A DNA stretch of 64,000 bases from contig JACEVL010000293.1 in NCBI GenBank assembly GCA_020284085.1, forward strand, positions 48,501 through 112,500. Reading direction: 5' to 3'. Numbering within the stretch: position 1 is the first letter of the stretch; every line of letters begins with the position of its first letter. The notes beneath the pieces were generated by a model. The model ran no database searches. It had not been told where the DNA came from and worked only from the letters and a program-made list of their open reading frames with translations. Of this stretch, positions 34,441 to 45,789 are shown in pieces. Both the position numbers and the translations under genes were made by a program. Source of the stretch: Aporrectodea caliginosa. Lineage: Eukaryota > Annelida > Clitellata > Crassiclitellata > Lumbricidae.

Positions 34441-34839
34441 GCAGAGAACTGATCATCATCACCTCTGACATTGTTCACATTGCTTCTTAACATGGTATCC
34501 TTAAACATATAGTGCAATACACAGCTGCTAAAGTCTTGGTTAATCACCGGATTGTCTGATATCCAAACATGGTGTATTCATACGCCTAAAACTTAATGCC
34601 TCTACGACAGTACTTACCTGGTTCAACATCCTTCTGACGCTCAACACTGACTTACTCTACAGACTTTACTGCCCATAACCTTGGCTCTGACTGTTGCATT
34701 AAACCGCTCGATATGCACTTGACCTCAAGACACAGAGTGGTAGAGGAATCATACACTGAATGATACTTTAGTACATTTTGACTCATAGTCTAGAAGTTTG
34801 TTGACTCGATGCCTAGATTTACTGCTTTTAAATGCGGGG

Positions 34840-34985
34840 ATACACATCTTTGTCGCTCTATCGTTATGTCGCTCAGATTTCGTTATGTTGCTCTTTTGAG
34901 TTTTTACTTCATTGCTTAGGTTGTCGCTCTTTTGATGCGGTATTTATATAGCTCTTTCGTTATGACGCTCTTATGAAGAGATCCC
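34840..34985. repeat. Degenerate GTCGCTC/TCGTTATG repeat
   Basis: Words such as GTCGCTCTATCGTTATGTCG, GTTGCTCTTTTGAG and TAGCTCTTTCGTTATGACG recur about every 25-50 nt. No TIR or coding content is seen. Confidence 0.6.
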
Positions 34986-35770
34986 GCCTGTATGTACATT
35001 GTATGTGTGATATGTATAATTGTATATCTCAGCTGTAACATGCCAAAAATAATCTTTGTCGGCGGCAATGGCCTGTGTTGTCATAAGCTGCCGTTAAACT
35101 GTGGATCCAATTCATGTACTCGTATGTGTGTACGCACAAACGCCTTTGTGTTTGTATGTGGATATGTAAGCGCAAACGACAAACGTAAGCAAGTACATGT
35201 ATGTTTGTGTGTATGCATGTATGGTATACGTGTGTGTGCGTATGCATGAGTGCATGTATGTATATATGTTTCCATGATAATGTACTATGCATGAATATAT
35301 TCATTTGCACGGGTATGTCTATCTCCTCGCAGGCATGCGTATTGTATTCAAACCTTTACAAAGCGCCTCTCATAGGGTGAACCATTCAGAGGAGCTCCCA
35401 GTTCGCAATTCCAAAGAGAAGAAAATGGTTTTGAGAAAAGCAAAGGTGGAAATATATATAAAAAATATATACCTGTGTTTGACTCGATTTACCCAATAGA
35501 ATTTAAGACATGATTTACATTGTTTTTTATAAGTTTGTCCTATATGCGAATGAATTTACTTATATGCATGAAGTTTGTCTGGACTATATGCAACAATTAA
35601 GCGGGTCAGAATGAAAGCGTATACAATAATTACAACTACGTAACGATAGCCTACGTATCGATCGTATATCCCAATTGGATGCAGTTTAGCAGAAAGTAGC
35701 GTTTGCATAGAATTTTGTGGGATGCACATGATTACTCGTCTAATTTTCGTGCTTTTCGTGTTATTTACAG

Positions 35771-35806
35771 TTACAACGGTTATAACAACGAGAACAACAA
35801 CTTCAG
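35771..35806 (+). CDS. Mucin-like gene, exon i: Thr-rich mini-exon
   Basis: 36 nt, phase 1-1, acceptor GTTATTTACAG, donor TCAG|GTAGTG. It encodes (V)TTVITTRTTTSG. The intron just before it (ACTCGTCTAATTTTCGTGC) matches the intron before the minus-strand mini-exon at 25774, so both genes carry the same cassette. Confidence 0.7.
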
Positions 35807-35879
35807 GTAGTGTTGAAATAACGACTGGTGTCCCGTGACAGAGTCTCCCCCTTAAAAGTCTCCCCGGAGACTCTAGCCA

Positions 35880-36085
35880 GTGGAAAGCGGTGGTGTAGGG
35901 GTATGTTTGGTGCCTTGCAGCCGGAGCGTTGCGGGTTCGAATCCACCTCAAGCCACCGCGTAGGGACCCTGGGCAAGTCCTTCACACGCAGTTGCTCATG
36001 CGCTTCGGCGTGAAACTCCGATTCAGTGTCCGCGCAGTAGTCGGGAGCGCCTCTGAGTAGAAATCTTGAAGGGGCGCTATAACAT
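35880..36085 (+). mobile_element. tRNA-derived SINE sharing the LINE 3' tail
   Basis: Best copy in the window: A box GGTGTAGGGGTATG, B box GGGTTCGAATCCACC, a body with GGGACCCTGGGCAAGTCC, then GGGAGCGCCTCTGAGTAGAA and GGGGCGCTATAACATG, then CATA repeats. It sits between flanks rich in TCTCCCCGGAGA-type palindromes (35845 and 36215). Confidence 0.88.
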
Positions 36086-36369
36086 GTGCTCATACATACA
36101 TACATACATACATATTTTGAAACAGGTTCTCCACGTGGATCTGTTTCTGGCATAAATTCGCCCCGAGACTATATTCTGAAACAATGTCTCCGGAGAAGAG
36201 TATATTCATCCCCGTTGAAATAAACTCTCCCCGGGGAGATTTTATTTCTACAGTCACGTCATATTTGTGACGTTTCCCATCTTTAGAATAGACTGCTCGA
36301 TATTGTTTTTGGTATTGCAATAAAATAAAATTTTACTGTTTCACAAAGAACTACTTATTAATATTAAAT

Positions 36370-36370
36370 G

Positions 36371-36466
<96 letters not shown>
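36370..36466. repeat. (AT)n microsatellite at a transposon edge
   Basis: About 48 AT units abutting the left end of the element 36467-39120. Confidence 0.97.
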
Positions 36467-36469
<3 letters not shown>

Positions 36470-39117
36470 GGTGTGTCTAAAAATTAAAGTTCCAAAATTG
36501 ATATCGGCCAGTTTGTTTTTGTGTTCCACCTTGAAAAACATTGTCATTTGTCAAATTAGATGAAAATCGGAAAAGATTTAGAACTTGCTCAAAGCCCCGG
36601 AAGAATTAGCACTTCGAGACCAACGTGATACATTGCAATTTTCAAAGATAAAAGACGAATTTCAGCACTTAAGCATAAGTTATGAGGCAAAATCAAAGGA
36701 AATACTGTCAGTTATTTGTCATTTACTTATTCCCTTTAGTGCTTTTGGGAATTTGTTTCGATGGTACTCGACCAATTGCAGAACAAAACTGTTTCACTTT
36801 CTCGTTTCTGAGCAGGGCTTAATTGAAGGACTGCATGAGAGCCACTCCTTTCTCCGCCAAATCGTTCGTCACTCTTAGGGCGAATATGATGTCTTTTGCC
36901 TCACTCTGTGATTGTTCAGACTCCCATTGTAGCGGGTCTCGATCAAGAAAAGAGTAATCCAATTCGAGGATCTGGGATATGTTGAAGTGGTGATGAAGTC
37001 GGGAAGTGTTTTTGTATGTGGATTATTTATCGGAGGAAGACTCCTTGGAGGTTCATCAGATCTCTGATTGTTGCGCATGCTGTAGACCATGCGCTGCTTT
37101 TTGTCGACGGTGACTGAATCGTCGAAAAGGCTGAGGCCAACCAGGGTCTCCGACAAATACCAAAGGTGTCGGGAAAATGCTGTTAGGGCGACCTCTGAGA
37201 CTTCCTTGTCTTGTATACTAAGTATGGATTGCCTTCAAGAATTCCAGATCGTTCTTTGGGGCTTCATTGGGTGAGGTACAGGTGAACCAGTAGCTACGAA
37301 GCTCACCATCATGGACTACATGATGACTTCACGTAAGTTTTTGTCACAAAAGTGACACTCAAAGTAAATGATTCAAAACCTTTGAGAGTAGGAATGTCGA
37401 GATGACCCCTCTGTGCTCTGGCGTTGTTGAATGGGATATTAATCTCTGAAAAGCCACATCCTGATCGCATAGATCGCACGTGCCATCCAACGCGCGCGGT
37501 GAAATGCCTCTGGGTACCTGAACTTTATTCTTTTGGTGGACTGTTAGCTCTAGTAGCTCTTTGTAGTCGTCTCTGTTGTATTCAGTACTCAGTTGCTGCA
37601 ATGCAAGGGTTTCCAGCTTGATGCATACGCCGCCCTTACAAACCGTGTCACTTGCCGTTGTCTCAAAACACATGACCACGATTCTGTCTTACAATCCCCA
37701 ACTTCTGATATTGGCCAAACATGCATCTGAAATGACGGCAGGTGTTCTAGATTGGAGTTTGGGGATGGCCAATAGCTTGGTCACATCCTTGCTAGATACC
37801 ATTATTGGAAGGCGATCAACACACCTTCGTCTTGTCCCTGTAACATCTGGCATGATCTTGCCTTCCCAGTGAAGAGTAAGAGGAATCTTCGGATCGAAGA
37901 ATTCGCTATTCTCTGCTGCTAGGGCTGCACGGTTATCTTTCCTAGCTCGATGTATCGCTGAAGGACTGATAATCAGCTCACCAGCTGGTGCTGCACATAG
38001 ATTGGATGCTGCAAGAGCAGACCAAGTGTGAGAGGCCTTCCTGCTGCTGGTTTTGGTGCGATCTAGAGCTGCTGTAACATAACGAGTAACTACAGAGATT
38101 GTTCCCATTCGTTGCTTTGGTGGCCAAGCAGCCGTCGAAGGTTCTGGCTCTTTTTCTGAGCTATCTGATGACGCCTATCCCTCAGATGACTTTTCCAACA
38201 GACAAACCTTCGTAGCTACAGCTGTGCTAGCACGATAATGTTCCTCACGCTCTGCAAGACTAGTGCTGCTGATCTTGCCAGTGCTCTCTCTTCTTACTTT
38301 GCAAATTTGACATCAATGCCTGCCATGGAACCACGTTGTCCTTTCTCACGCTGTGCTTTCAAAAACTGTTAAACCTCTTCTATCTTAATTACTGTCATGG
38401 CATCTTTATGCGCAATGTCAAAGAGGTCCTGCAGGGAATCCCTGAAAGAATCCCGTGTTCCCTCTTCAGTTTCTGACTTCCTCCAAATATTTTGTTGAGG
38501 TCTTGCCATTCCTAATGAAGATGTTGTAGCTGATCCCAAACAAAATTTTTAGCCCTCGTTGGAATCCGTGATCTTTCTCAAATTGGAAGTACCATAGCTT
38601 CCGTTTCTTTCACGCTGTCATCCAGCATATGATTTCTTAGTGTCTGGAAATTGAACAGCACCTTGAGAACCTCTCTTCGTGAGGTAGTTTCGCATAACCG
38701 AAGTGATCTTCAGTACTGCCTATCAACCAAATCTCAGCATTTTTTCTAGTCAATTTTGCCATCTCACCTGCGATATGATACATTAATGAAAACCACCATT
38801 ACCCGCCATTTGCAACACGAGGTCAGTGACATAAACAACAAGAGATCAGTTACGTCATCATCATGAGTATTTATTAGTTGGGAACAGGTCACTAAGAAGG
38901 GGTCTAAGGCTGGCATATATTGAAATCGTGTATAGAATGCCTATAATCATAATGCAACCGGGTTCCTACAATTTCGGTCGCCTTGAGCAAGTCCTAAATA
39001 CCCACCGATCAGGCTATAATTTCGGATATGGAGTTTATACATCAATTGGCATCATAAATTGAACTGGCCGATAAAAAATCTTAGGGTTGAAAATTTCACA
39101 TGTACCTTAAAAACACC

Positions 39118-39120
<3 letters not shown>
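36467..39120 (-). mobile_element. Decayed DNA transposon, TAGGGTGT termini
   Basis: The left end reads TAGGGTGTGTCTAAAAATT and the right end, reverse-complemented, TAGGGTGTTTTTAAGG; inner ATCGGCCAGTTxxA blocks also pair. Both ends lie in (TA)n, consistent with TA targets. Minus-strand frames encode pieces of the same transposase-like family as 19152-21446: PLTLHWEGKIMPDVTG, CVDRLPIMVSSKDVTKLL, VVMCFETTASDTVCKGG and VGLSLFDDSVTVDKKQRMVY. Frameshifts break it. It lies in an intron of the mucin-like gene. Confidence 0.78.

Positions 39121-39182
<62 letters not shown>
39121..39182. repeat. (TA)n microsatellite at the right transposon edge
   Basis: About 30 TA units, mirroring the tract at the left edge of the same element. 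Confidence 0.95.
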
Positions 39183-39183
<1 letters not shown>

Positions 39184-39552
39184 CTGCATTATCGCTCTTA
39201 CAAAAATCCTGGATTTATTTGTTCACGATTTATCATGATTAGGCTTCCTGTTACGCGCTTTTGGGGAAGATTCTTTTTGTTTAGGCCAAATAAAACTTTA
39301 AATGGCGATTTCAGAATGCTTGTTCTGAGACTCAGAAGGCAGCCGCATCATTGGTATAGGATCGTAGTCAGCCTTTGCGAATGTGAAAGCATGGAGCAAA
39401 GTAGTCGTGGTTTGATTGGTAAGCAGACAATAAATATAATAACAGTATGCGCGACAGACGTTCGCCACATGTGCGGTGGAACCCGGGTCACGCACGCTAT
39501 TTAGCGGAGAGAGACATACCAGGGATGCTTTGAGGTAAACAAGGAAAGTCAG

Positions 39553-39600
39553 TTTTGGAGAGTGCCCACAACACCCACGCCGCCAGTCACAACAGAAACA
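39553..39600 (+). pseudogene. Possible decayed Thr/Pro mini-exon
   Basis: TG-CCC-ACA-ACA-CCC reads (V)PTTPTPPVTTETPSITTG in phase 1-1, which would fit between exons i and j. The donor position is ACTG|GCATAT rather than GT, and the acceptor GGAGAG lacks a pyrimidine tract. It may be a dead member of the mini-exon family, or a weak GC-AG exon. Confidence 0.4.
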
Positions 39601-39830
39601 CCGTCTATCACAACTGGCATATGATGAAAACTATCAATATGCATGGACAACATGCATACAGTTAGCCTAATGTCGAATGGTGTGTAGCCTACGTTTTGAA
39701 ATTATTATGGCTGTCAAGAGTTAGTCGACCTTTCTGTGTAAATAGTGAAAATGGTGCTGATGAAGCAATGATATTACAAAGAATGGCGATGTCCGTTTAG
39801 TGGTGTGAATAATTTGCTTTCTTTTTACAG

Positions 39831-39981
39831 CAGACTACTGCATGGTCGACTCTCAGTTTGTACCAGATGCATACGTTGAGAAAGATGGAAAACCTGGTCT
39901 TACTTCGCCTGACGAAAAAGTTCAAAAAGGACACCATGTTGATCATGGCGTCAAAGTGAAGAATGGAAGATGCAAGGAATG
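39831..39981 (+). CDS. Mucin-like gene, exon j: SVWC module opening exon
   Basis: 151 nt, acceptor TTTTTACAG, donor GAATG|GTAAAT, phase 1 in and 2 out. It encodes DYCMVDSQFVPDAYVEKDGK, then PGLTSPDEKVQKGHHVDHGV and KVKNGRCKEC. Homologous to 23170-23425 on the minus strand (YCxM start, DGxxGLTS, CxxC end split at TG|T). Confidence 0.85.
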
Positions 39982-40387
39982 GTAAATTTTCCTCTGTACC
40001 GAATTCATAGTTTAACAGGATAATATTCAGCATCCTGAATAGTTTTCATTCCTCTGGCTGTACCGTAACAGATTAGGTTTACTGGAAACTTGCGTTAATG
40101 AAAGAAAATACGAGTTTACAACATTTAATCAATCTAAAAATATTAAAATTGATTCTAGATTTACACTTTTAGACTGGTTGATAAGTGAAAAGTTAGAAAA
40201 ATAGGGACATTTTTACACATACTTGTTATCCTACGGATTGGCAATAGAGGTCTATATATATAAAATGTGCCTTTAGATTTTGGAGTAGGTATAGCGTGCT
40301 CTCTGCCAAGGGCCGCTAGCTGTTCTGAAGAGGGGGGCAGGATAAGTTGCTTATGCGTTCTTTTTGCGTATGTATGGCTCAAATGGT

Positions 40388-40865
40388 GTCACGACAACTC
40401 GTCAAACGACATTTCGTATACGACACTTCGTCGAGCGACATTTCGTCGAACGAAATTTCGTCTACAAAGTTATTTTATATTGTCACTTTAAAATGGAAGC
40501 TGGATTGATGAAAAAAACTGTTTCCCGAAATGGAAGTGGGATTGATGAAAACATTCCTGTGTTGAAATAGAAGCTGAATTGATCGAAATAATTTTCCCCG
40601 TAAAAAGAAGCTGGAAGTCAACTTGGATGCATGGATGAAAATAGGTTTCCATTCAACAGAAGCTGGATTGATGAAAATAATCTTGCCAGTAATTAGAAGC
40701 TGGATTCCTGAGAATATATAGCACGTTTTAGCGAAACTATAAGAAAGCGGCCTCTGTTGGTTAGCCGTAATGGATACAGATACACTTGTAGACGAAATGT
40801 CGTTATACGAAGTGTCGTAGACGAAGTGTCGTTATACGAAATGTCGTTCGATGAGTTGTCGCGGA
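40388..40865. mobile_element. Fold-back / long-TIR MITE
   Basis: The left arm (40388-40465) holds CACGACAACTCGTCAAACGA, then repeats of CGACATTTCGT and CGACACTTCGT. The right arm (40785-40865) is its inverted counterpart, ending in GATGAGTTGTCGCGG. The interior carries about five degenerate units of roughly 45 nt around GAAGCTGGATTGATGAAAA. No coding frame. Confidence 0.85.
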
Positions 40866-41594
40866 ACCGGTTCAAATCGGTAGGATACGGGTGCCTTACT
40901 ACTTAGCCGCGCACTGCGTCGTACCATCGACGTAGACGTCATCACAGGCTTTTCTGCGGCCTGAGTAGGGTGAATGCTATCCTGCGCAGTTACTTATATA
41001 CCAGATGGCAAATCATACGAGTGGTTGACCGCGGATCCCAGCTGGGGAACGCCCGTTATTTCCCGTAACAAGCCTGGGTTAATTTCCACCTCAGAAACAG
41101 TTTCAATATCCCTGTTCATTGGCAGGCTTCCTATACATGCATGGGCATCCCATGTAGTCACATCATGAAACATCGGGGTTTGAACCCCCTTTCAGACCCG
41201 GCATTCCTGCAAGGTTATCTTCGCAGGGCGTGTTTGGAAAAAACAGCGCTATCAAATAAATCCTCACTTCTATTATCAGACGTGGTTGTAAGTTCTAAAC
41301 CTTCTATTATCAAACTAGGCAACAGACTCTGAGATCCCATATTCAGATTAAAAGAAGTATTCGTTACTGAATATCACTCTTATATCAACTAAAATCTGAT
41401 TTACATCAATTTTATGTTTCATCAATTATCTCGTTTGGAGTTCTATGCCTTATTTTGATTCCCAACTTCAATTATTAATCGAATTCAACTTAAATATATT
41501 CAAGAAATAAATCGAATTTGTCACCGATACGAAACACTTGAAGGCTGTCCGATAGTTTCCGGAAAATTCCGTTGATGGCTTTGACTGTTTAGCG

Positions 41595-42486
41595 CAGGGG
41601 TGGGCAAACTTTTGGCACATTGGGCCACATTAAACGCCAAAAAAATTCGGAGGGCCAGATAACAAATTTTAAGATTTTAATAAGTATTAAAATGAAAAAG
41701 TTTACTGAATTAAATTTAATTATACTTTGGCTGTAACTTGTGAGATGTATGCAGCTGTGAACATACATAACAATATTATTTTCCCTTAATCCAGAGTGAT
41801 TGCACTGGTTGAATTCATTCATTCGGTCTGGGCACTTATATAGCGCCCCTTCAACAAACCTACTCAGGGCTTTTCCAGCCCAGCCACGGCTAAATAAAAA
41901 AGACTTGAGTGATTGATAAAACCCAGTTTGATTGGTCAGTGGTAGCAAACGGAGTTCCGATGGTAGGTCATTCCGAGAAAGCACGGCGCTGCATAGCAGC
42001 CAAGCGAGGCCGTGGAACTAGAAGGTGCCCTTCGTCGCGGAGCGAAGCGCCCCACGCGCTACAACGTCGGACACTGGGCGGCAGAGATAGCGCAGTTAAG
42101 ATGGAGCACAGCCAAGGATGCAGCGTGAAACCAAAGCAGCAATACGGTATGAGATCCGTTGGGCCACAGGCAGCCAGTGCAACACATCGCGCATGTAGGC
42201 AGAGACAGAGCCAAATATGGGAATTCGCACAAAGAACCGAGCAGCCGAGCGCAGAACATCGATCTAGTTACAGCAGAACTCCAGACGTAGGCCTAAGTGG
42301 ATGCGAATAATACAAACCGGAATAGCAAGTAAGAAAGCAGCATGAGGAATTCTTCTTGGGGTCTGAATTTTAAGACTTTTTACTTTTCTGAAAAATTGTG
42401 TGGACCGGCTAAAATGTGTTGGCGGGCCGGATAAAAAGTGTTGGCGGGCCGGATCTGGCCCGCGGGCCGTAGTTTGCCCACCCCTG
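41595..42486. mobile_element. Non-autonomous hAT-type element
   Basis: Ends are CAGGGGTGGGCAAACTTTTG and, inverted, CAGGGGTGGGCAAACTACGG. A perfect 8-bp target duplication GTTTAGCG lies at 41587-41594 and 42487-42494. Subterminal GGGCC-rich repeats (GTGTTGGCGGGCCGGAT, twice) are present. 8-bp TSDs and CAG..CTG ends define hAT. The 892-bp body holds no transposase; it includes a minus-strand LINE 3' tail (41812-41925). Confidence 0.93.
41812..41925 (-). mobile_element. LINE 3' tail nested in the hAT element
   Basis: Reverse-complemented: a TTTAGCCGTGGCTGGGCTGG stretch, the family tail CCTGAGTAGGTTTGTTG and GGGGCGCTATATAAGTGCC, then (GAAT)n. It matches the 3' end at 17985-18150. Confidence 0.8.
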
Positions 42487-43299
42487 GTTTAGCGGTATCG
42501 AAACACACAGCAACGACAGTTCAAAGTCCTTATTTAGATCGAAACTGCGGTTAGATCGAAGGTATATCTAGCGTCGGACACTACGCTACTCTTTACTTTC
42601 AAAACACTTTAACTTCAGTTCGACTTTCATCGAATAAACACCGAAATTTCCGACTTTAAGCGATTATTACCCAGCACGTGTCCTTGCTCGACCTTGGCTC
42701 CGCTTCAACTGCCAATATTTATTTACCAGGAGGCACATGACCTACCCACGAAAATTAAGCGACACCTGCCGGCGAGTATAGCCTACACACTAATGTAACA
42801 CACTGACATAGATGTGCAGTACATTCGCTACCTAGCGAATAAACTATTCTTGGCAATAATAACATTATTAATTATTATGTTTACTACATAATTATGACAA
42901 CCCAATTTCTGCTACAGCAGGATTATATGGTGCAAATGCTGAAGTAGTTACAAGACCCAATAAAAATGACGTAAGTTGTCATCCTAGAGGAGAATGAAAA
43001 GAATTCCAATTAAATTCTAGCAACAGCGCTGGATCTCGAAGCACAAAGGCATTGAGCTTAAGATCTTAATGCTCGTGCGTAATTGGGTTGAGGGTTGTGC
43101 TCCATTTCACCTTAGGAAGTTGAACAAACTTTGGCCCCTCAGCCACATCCATTCCTGTCCGTAGCTTTCCTCGTTGTTCCCATGGTGCAGCACAGAAGCA
43201 TCTCATTGGTCGGACCAAATTTCTTGAATAGGTTCCTTGGCGTATTCTTGGTCCTTCTTTACCTCTATTCTGTCGCTTGAAAGCCATTTTGTTCGATAC

Positions 43300-43400
43300 T
43301 GGTTTTCCGTCGCTTGGTCTGAAGCGCCTCTGATAAGTCTCGATGAACAATATATAAATAGGCCTAATTACAATTACAATTAAAAAATACAATTACAAAA
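43300..43400 (+). mobile_element. LINE-like 3' tail relic
   Basis: AAGCGCCTCTGATAAGTCTC, AATATATAAATAGGCC and (TTACAA)n form a diverged copy of the shared 3' tail. The preceding minus-strand open frame (43066-43392) has no recognisable family. Confidence 0.5.
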
Positions 43401-43645
43401 CGATAGTACAGCCGCATTGAAAACAACAAACGTTAAAATTAAAAACGTTGCTTCACTCTGTAAAGATATTACAGTTCTGTAATTGACAGTTTTAATCATG
43501 GGGAATACACTTCGGAGATTTAGTTTAAAAAAACTTGATATGGCCTACGTTATGGTCCTAAACAATCCAACCAATTTACATAAATATTTCGTACGTTAGA
43601 ACGACGAACTATCCCAACAGTCTACATAATTTGTTTGCATTGTAG

Positions 43646-43679
43646 TGAATGTCAAATGGACAACACCTTCAACTGTTAC
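43646..43679 (+). CDS. Mucin-like gene, exon k: 34-nt SVWC micro-exon
   Basis: Acceptor GCATTGTAG, donor TAC|GTAAGT; phase 2 in and 0 out. It reads (C)ECQMDNTFNCY. The first base completes the Cys codon begun at 39981. Length, phase and the C-x(5)-TFNC pattern equal those of 13852-13885 and 22286-22319. Confidence 0.87.
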
Positions 43680-44039
43680 GTAAGTTTAATTACTGTATCT
43701 TACACCGGCAAAGTATGACCTAGGATGTGATGCACATTATAATGCAGTGCCTTTATTAATCATCCTTCGAAACCATTGAACTGTTACCACCAAGAATATT
43801 AAGAAATTGATTATTAATTAAATGCACAAAGCATCATCAATGGCGCATCAAATCCAAGCTTGAATCGGGAAGACCGATCCACAATGACAGAGAAGCAGCT
43901 TATAAATATAAATAATAATAATAATAATATAATAATATCTTTACTTTAATAAGCGCCTGAAAAACGCACTGCGCTGTACATTTACACGTTATGCAATTTA
44001 AATCTTAACTACTAACAGAACAGACAGCCTGCAATACAA

Positions 44040-44155
44040 TGGCGCTAATAGCAGCCTACAAAGCATATCCGCCCAACAGGGGCTCGAACTCGGTACCTCT
44101 TGCTCTCTGTGCCAGATGTTATCCAATGCGCTATCGGGCGCAATATGGCGGACGA
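44040..44155 (-). mobile_element. tRNA-like element
   Basis: On the minus strand: GCCCGATAGCGCATTGGATA (A-box region), then CCGAGTTCGAGCCCC (B box) and TTGGGCGG that could pair with the 5' end. The anticodon arm is not convincing, so it is called a tRNA-derived repeat rather than a tRNA gene. Confidence 0.4.
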
Positions 44156-44682
44156 ACAATTAGAAAAAGGTAGACAAAGTCTTAAGTTGTGAAAGAAATA
44201 ACAAAAAGCGACTGAGGAGAACGACCAGGTACATGGAGAGCGTTCTAAATCTAGGTTCTGCAGCGGAAAAGGTTCGTTTATCAAGAACACTTCTAAATTG
44301 TTGTATTATACATGACAAGAGTAAGACAATCAGATGACCTCGTTGAATGTACAGGGCATCAATCGATGGCGCACCAGAACCAAACCGTGATGAGATCCGT
44401 AATGATAAGTGTGGGAATCAGGACTCACTTTAAGTAATCTCGTTAGTCAGCATTCAATGTTTAGTTAAAGAGACCGGTGTTCGAGAGTAGAGTTAATTGT
44501 ACGAAACGTCAATTATACTGATCTCTAAAGCGCGTCTTTACAGCAATAATCGCAGTAATGAGAATTTTAAATAATATTGTAGATTAACGTGATCTTCGCT
44601 TCTAGGCCAACTGCAATACTCTCCTAAATTATTTATGATGGTTATCTTGAAAATCAACATTATTTTTCTGTCTTTCCGACAG

Positions 44683-44790
44683 GGAAGTTCGGATGACTGG
44701 AGGGATGACACTGACAAATGTCAACACTACAAATGTGCTAACGAAACTGAGACCCACACTAATGAGACAACTACATGTACATGTACTGAA
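44683..44790 (+). CDS. Mucin-like gene, exon l: SVWC central exon
   Basis: 108 nt in phase 0 at both ends, acceptor TCCGACAG, donor GAA|GTGCGT. It reads GSSDDWRDDTDKCQHYKCAN, then ETETHTNETTTCTCTE. W, C-x4-C and CTC line up with SIEGSWSNPEDRCVHYTC...CDC of the minus-strand gene, and the exon has the same length. Confidence 0.87.
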
Positions 44791-44994
44791 GTGCGTAAAA
44801 TGCCTCGTTCTTAATTAGTATTATTGTTAAGATCAACCGTGCACGATATGTAGTAGGCTTACTTTGCGTGCTGGACAGCAAATCGCAAGGGGTTGGGGTT
44901 CAAATCCGACTAGGAAAGCAGTAATTATTAATTTGGAGATTATATCTCTACTTGCCTCATCAGCTCTTATGAGTTCCATGGCCATGCTCTGCCG

Positions 44995-45353
44995 GTATCA
45001 CGAAATAGAGTATCAGTCCTAAGACTATCCGGGGGGATGTATGAATTTATCCCCCGGATGGAATAAACCGGTTTAGAGTATTCGGGGGGGGGTAAACCAT
45101 TGTATCCCCCCATCGTCATACGCATCACGATAGCCTCGACGAAAATTCAGTCAAAATCGCCAAAAACGAAGTAAATTAATTTCAGGTCGACGTACAAACT
45201 AAAGATAACGCACCTTAAAATATTTTATGTGTACAATAAATCCAAACAGTACGACTGAATACACTTAGAAACCGTCAAAAATGCAAACTAAACCGAATAC
45301 TCCATTTCGCTAAGGGGATACTCATGTATGGGGGATACTCTATTGCGTGACAC
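44995..45353. mobile_element. Short MITE with about 20-bp TIRs
   Basis: Left end GTATCACGAAATAGAGTATC; right end, inverted, GTGTCACGCAATAGAGTATC. The interior has runs of G and C (CCGGGGGGAT, TCGGGGGGGGG, ATCCCCCC) but no coding frame. Target duplication is not clear. Confidence 0.75.
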
Positions 45354-45789
45354 TGGCGGCACGACCAGAGGTCGAGTCAGGAAACTGATCAGAGCTCTCA
45401 TTTTCTGAGACTAAGCAAAAATGAAGTTGCTAACTCTAACTCGTCTTATGTATGGCTGCCTGTCGGGTTAGCTTATGGGACTGCTATTCTCCTTTTTTCT
45501 TCTATATATAGGTCAAGTATTAGACATATTATCATTATTGTTTGAACTACATGACAGAAAGTATTATAATGTCCATTTAATATACAGATAGCAAGTAATA
45601 TGCAATTCATTCTTGCTTTATCTGCTGAAATAGTAGAAAAATAATCTGTGAGACTTTGCTAATTCGTCCTTGTCTAGACCTTTAATTTGATCCATTAATT
45701 TATATACGCGACCATAGTTTACAATAGTGTCATTGCAATATTTCAAATACTTCTAGTCCAACCATCAAACATGTTCTACATACATACAT

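Noticed and set aside
42918..42970. Exon-like segment with good splice sites (GCTACAG ... GAC|GTAAGT) in the mucin-like gene
   Set aside because: Its 53-nt length would break the frame between the exons ending at 39981 and starting at 43646, which join perfectly without it.
44040..44155. tRNA gene on the minus strand
   Set aside because: The A and B boxes are fair, but the acceptor pairing is imperfect and no convincing anticodon arm is seen; more likely a SINE or pseudogene.
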